DNA from: G965207125 sp965207125 | GTDB lineage: Bacteria > Pseudomonadota > Alphaproteobacteria > Puniceispirillales > UBA1172 | Length of the DNA stretch: 64,000 bases | Assembly: GCA_965207125.1 (NCBI GenBank) | Contig: OZ242263.1 | Coordinates: forward strand, 806,001-870,000 | Reading direction: 5' to 3' | Shown here: one piece after another, positions 63,474 to 64,000 of the stretch | Layout: each line of letters begins with the position of its first letter | Position numbering within the stretch: position 1 is the stretch's first letter | Program-made: the position numbers and the translations under genes | The notes under the pieces: model-generated | Database searches by the model: none | What the model was told of the DNA's origin: nothing | Seen by the model: the letters and a program-made list of their open reading frames with translations, nothing else

Positions 63474-64000
63474 AGCCGATTGTTTCTTTCAACTCATCAA
63501 GGCGCGTCAGCAGTTTTCGAGGGGGGGTATCGAATGTTTCGGGCAATTGCTCAAACACTTTGCACGCATCCTCAACCGGAGCGAATTCCGATAGGGACTC
63601 GGCTAGCCAGATAGTGCTATCAACCCGGCGCGGATCATTGGGCCATTGACTGATAAATTCTGATAATGAGATCACCGCTTGCTGGAATGATCCTTGCAAA
63701 TACTGAATTCGCCCAAGCCAATACATAGCGTCAACCGAGCGAGGGCTGTCGGCGTAGCTAGCCGCGAACTCGCCAAAAGCCTGTTCAGCCTGTGGCATCT
63801 GGTTTTTCATCGCCAGCCCAAGCGCAAATTGATATTTTTCTTCATCGGTGCCATCGGGCAAGACAGAGGGAGCGGGCCACGGCGATTTGCACGCTCTCGC
63901 TATCAGGCACAGCCGCCACAACCGTCTCTTCTTCTGAATCCGTCTGTGGGATGTCATTATTTTCAATTTTATCGAGTTCTTCTTCGAAAACGGTTTTTAT
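63466..64000 (-). pseudogene. cpoB: TPR protein CpoB/YbgF, C-terminal part, frameshifted, 5' end beyond window
   Basis: Periplasmic Tol-Pal partner that coordinates outer-membrane constriction with septal murein synthesis. Only the 3' part is in the window. The TPR tail reads KYQFALGLAMKNQMPQAEQA, YADSPRSVDAMYWLGRIQYL and so on. Upstream the frame changes at an extra base in the G3 run at 63874-63876: removing it joins DSESVQIAVA to APSVLPDGTDEEKY. The right-most bases code an acidic stretch (VFEEELDKIENN). pal and tol genes would be expected past the right edge. Confidence 0.85.

Noticed and set aside
1..64000. CRISPR arrays, insertion sequences, prophage or biosynthetic cluster
   Set aside because: I saw no regularly spaced repeats, transposase or integrase-like ORFs, and no phage structural genes. 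The only accessory-looking DNA is around 16.5-18.6 kb.

Overview
This window looks like a chromosomal segment of an alphaproteobacterium with mid-range GC, judged by eye at about half G+C. The evidence is gene order and gene type: a full division and cell-wall (dcw) cluster ending ftsQ-ftsA-ftsZ-lpxC-bamD-recN-ligA, FtsZ with a long acidic linker and the tail EIPAFLRRQ, an rluD-rpoH pair, the alphaproteobacterial form of SerC, hisZ beside purA, and a cpoB-tilS-ftsH-folP-glmM run. A marine lineage such as SAR116 would fit, but the sequence alone cannot settle this.

Layout. 0-7.4 kb (minus strand): secE-nusG-rplK-rplA-rplJ-rplL-rpoB, with rpoB cut by the left window edge. 7.5-16 kb: an MFS transporter, tRNA-Trp and tRNA-Tyr (minus), rlmB and tRNA-Thr (plus), then small house-keeping and transport genes (EamA, NUDIX, TauE, two tiny coupled ORFs, DUF2237, PlsC, a TusA-like protein, a DjlA-like TerB/J-domain protein). 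16-18.6 kb: RNase P RNA, an unusual membrane protein with three AT-hook repeats, a truncated SDH-type serine protease and an unrecognised convergent gene. 18.7-42.7 kb (plus): the dcw cluster, led by MraZ-type operator repeats, with nearly every junction overlapping or within a few bases. 42.7-47.5 kb (minus): uvrD-prmA-aminopeptidase P, coupled by ATGA overlaps. 47.6-53.5 kb: mlaA-mlaC, ettA, two small membrane proteins, rluD and rpoH with a sigma32-like promoter. 53.5-64 kb (minus): cpoB-tilS-ftsH-folP-glmM-serC-hisZ-purA.

The most striking whole-window pattern is that seven of the eight genes between about 54 and 64 kb carry single-base frameshifts. At least eleven can be placed, most of them +1 in short homopolymers. 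I saw none in the preceding 53 kb of conserved genes. Because these genes are largely essential or conserved and otherwise well preserved, sequence error in this part of the contig is the most likely cause. These loci should be read as probably intact genes with a corrupted reading frame.

Functionally the window joins transcription and translation (RNA polymerase beta, ribosomal stalk, NusG, RlmB, RNase P, EttA, TilS), envelope building (dcw, LpxC, BamD, MlaA/C, PlsC, GlmM), DNA repair (UvrD, RecN, LigA) and stress control (RpoH, FtsH). FtsH and RpoH are a known regulator pair. The best candidates for something undescribed are the membrane-anchored triple AT-hook protein beside rnpB and the coupled 64-aa/51-aa/TauE cassette.
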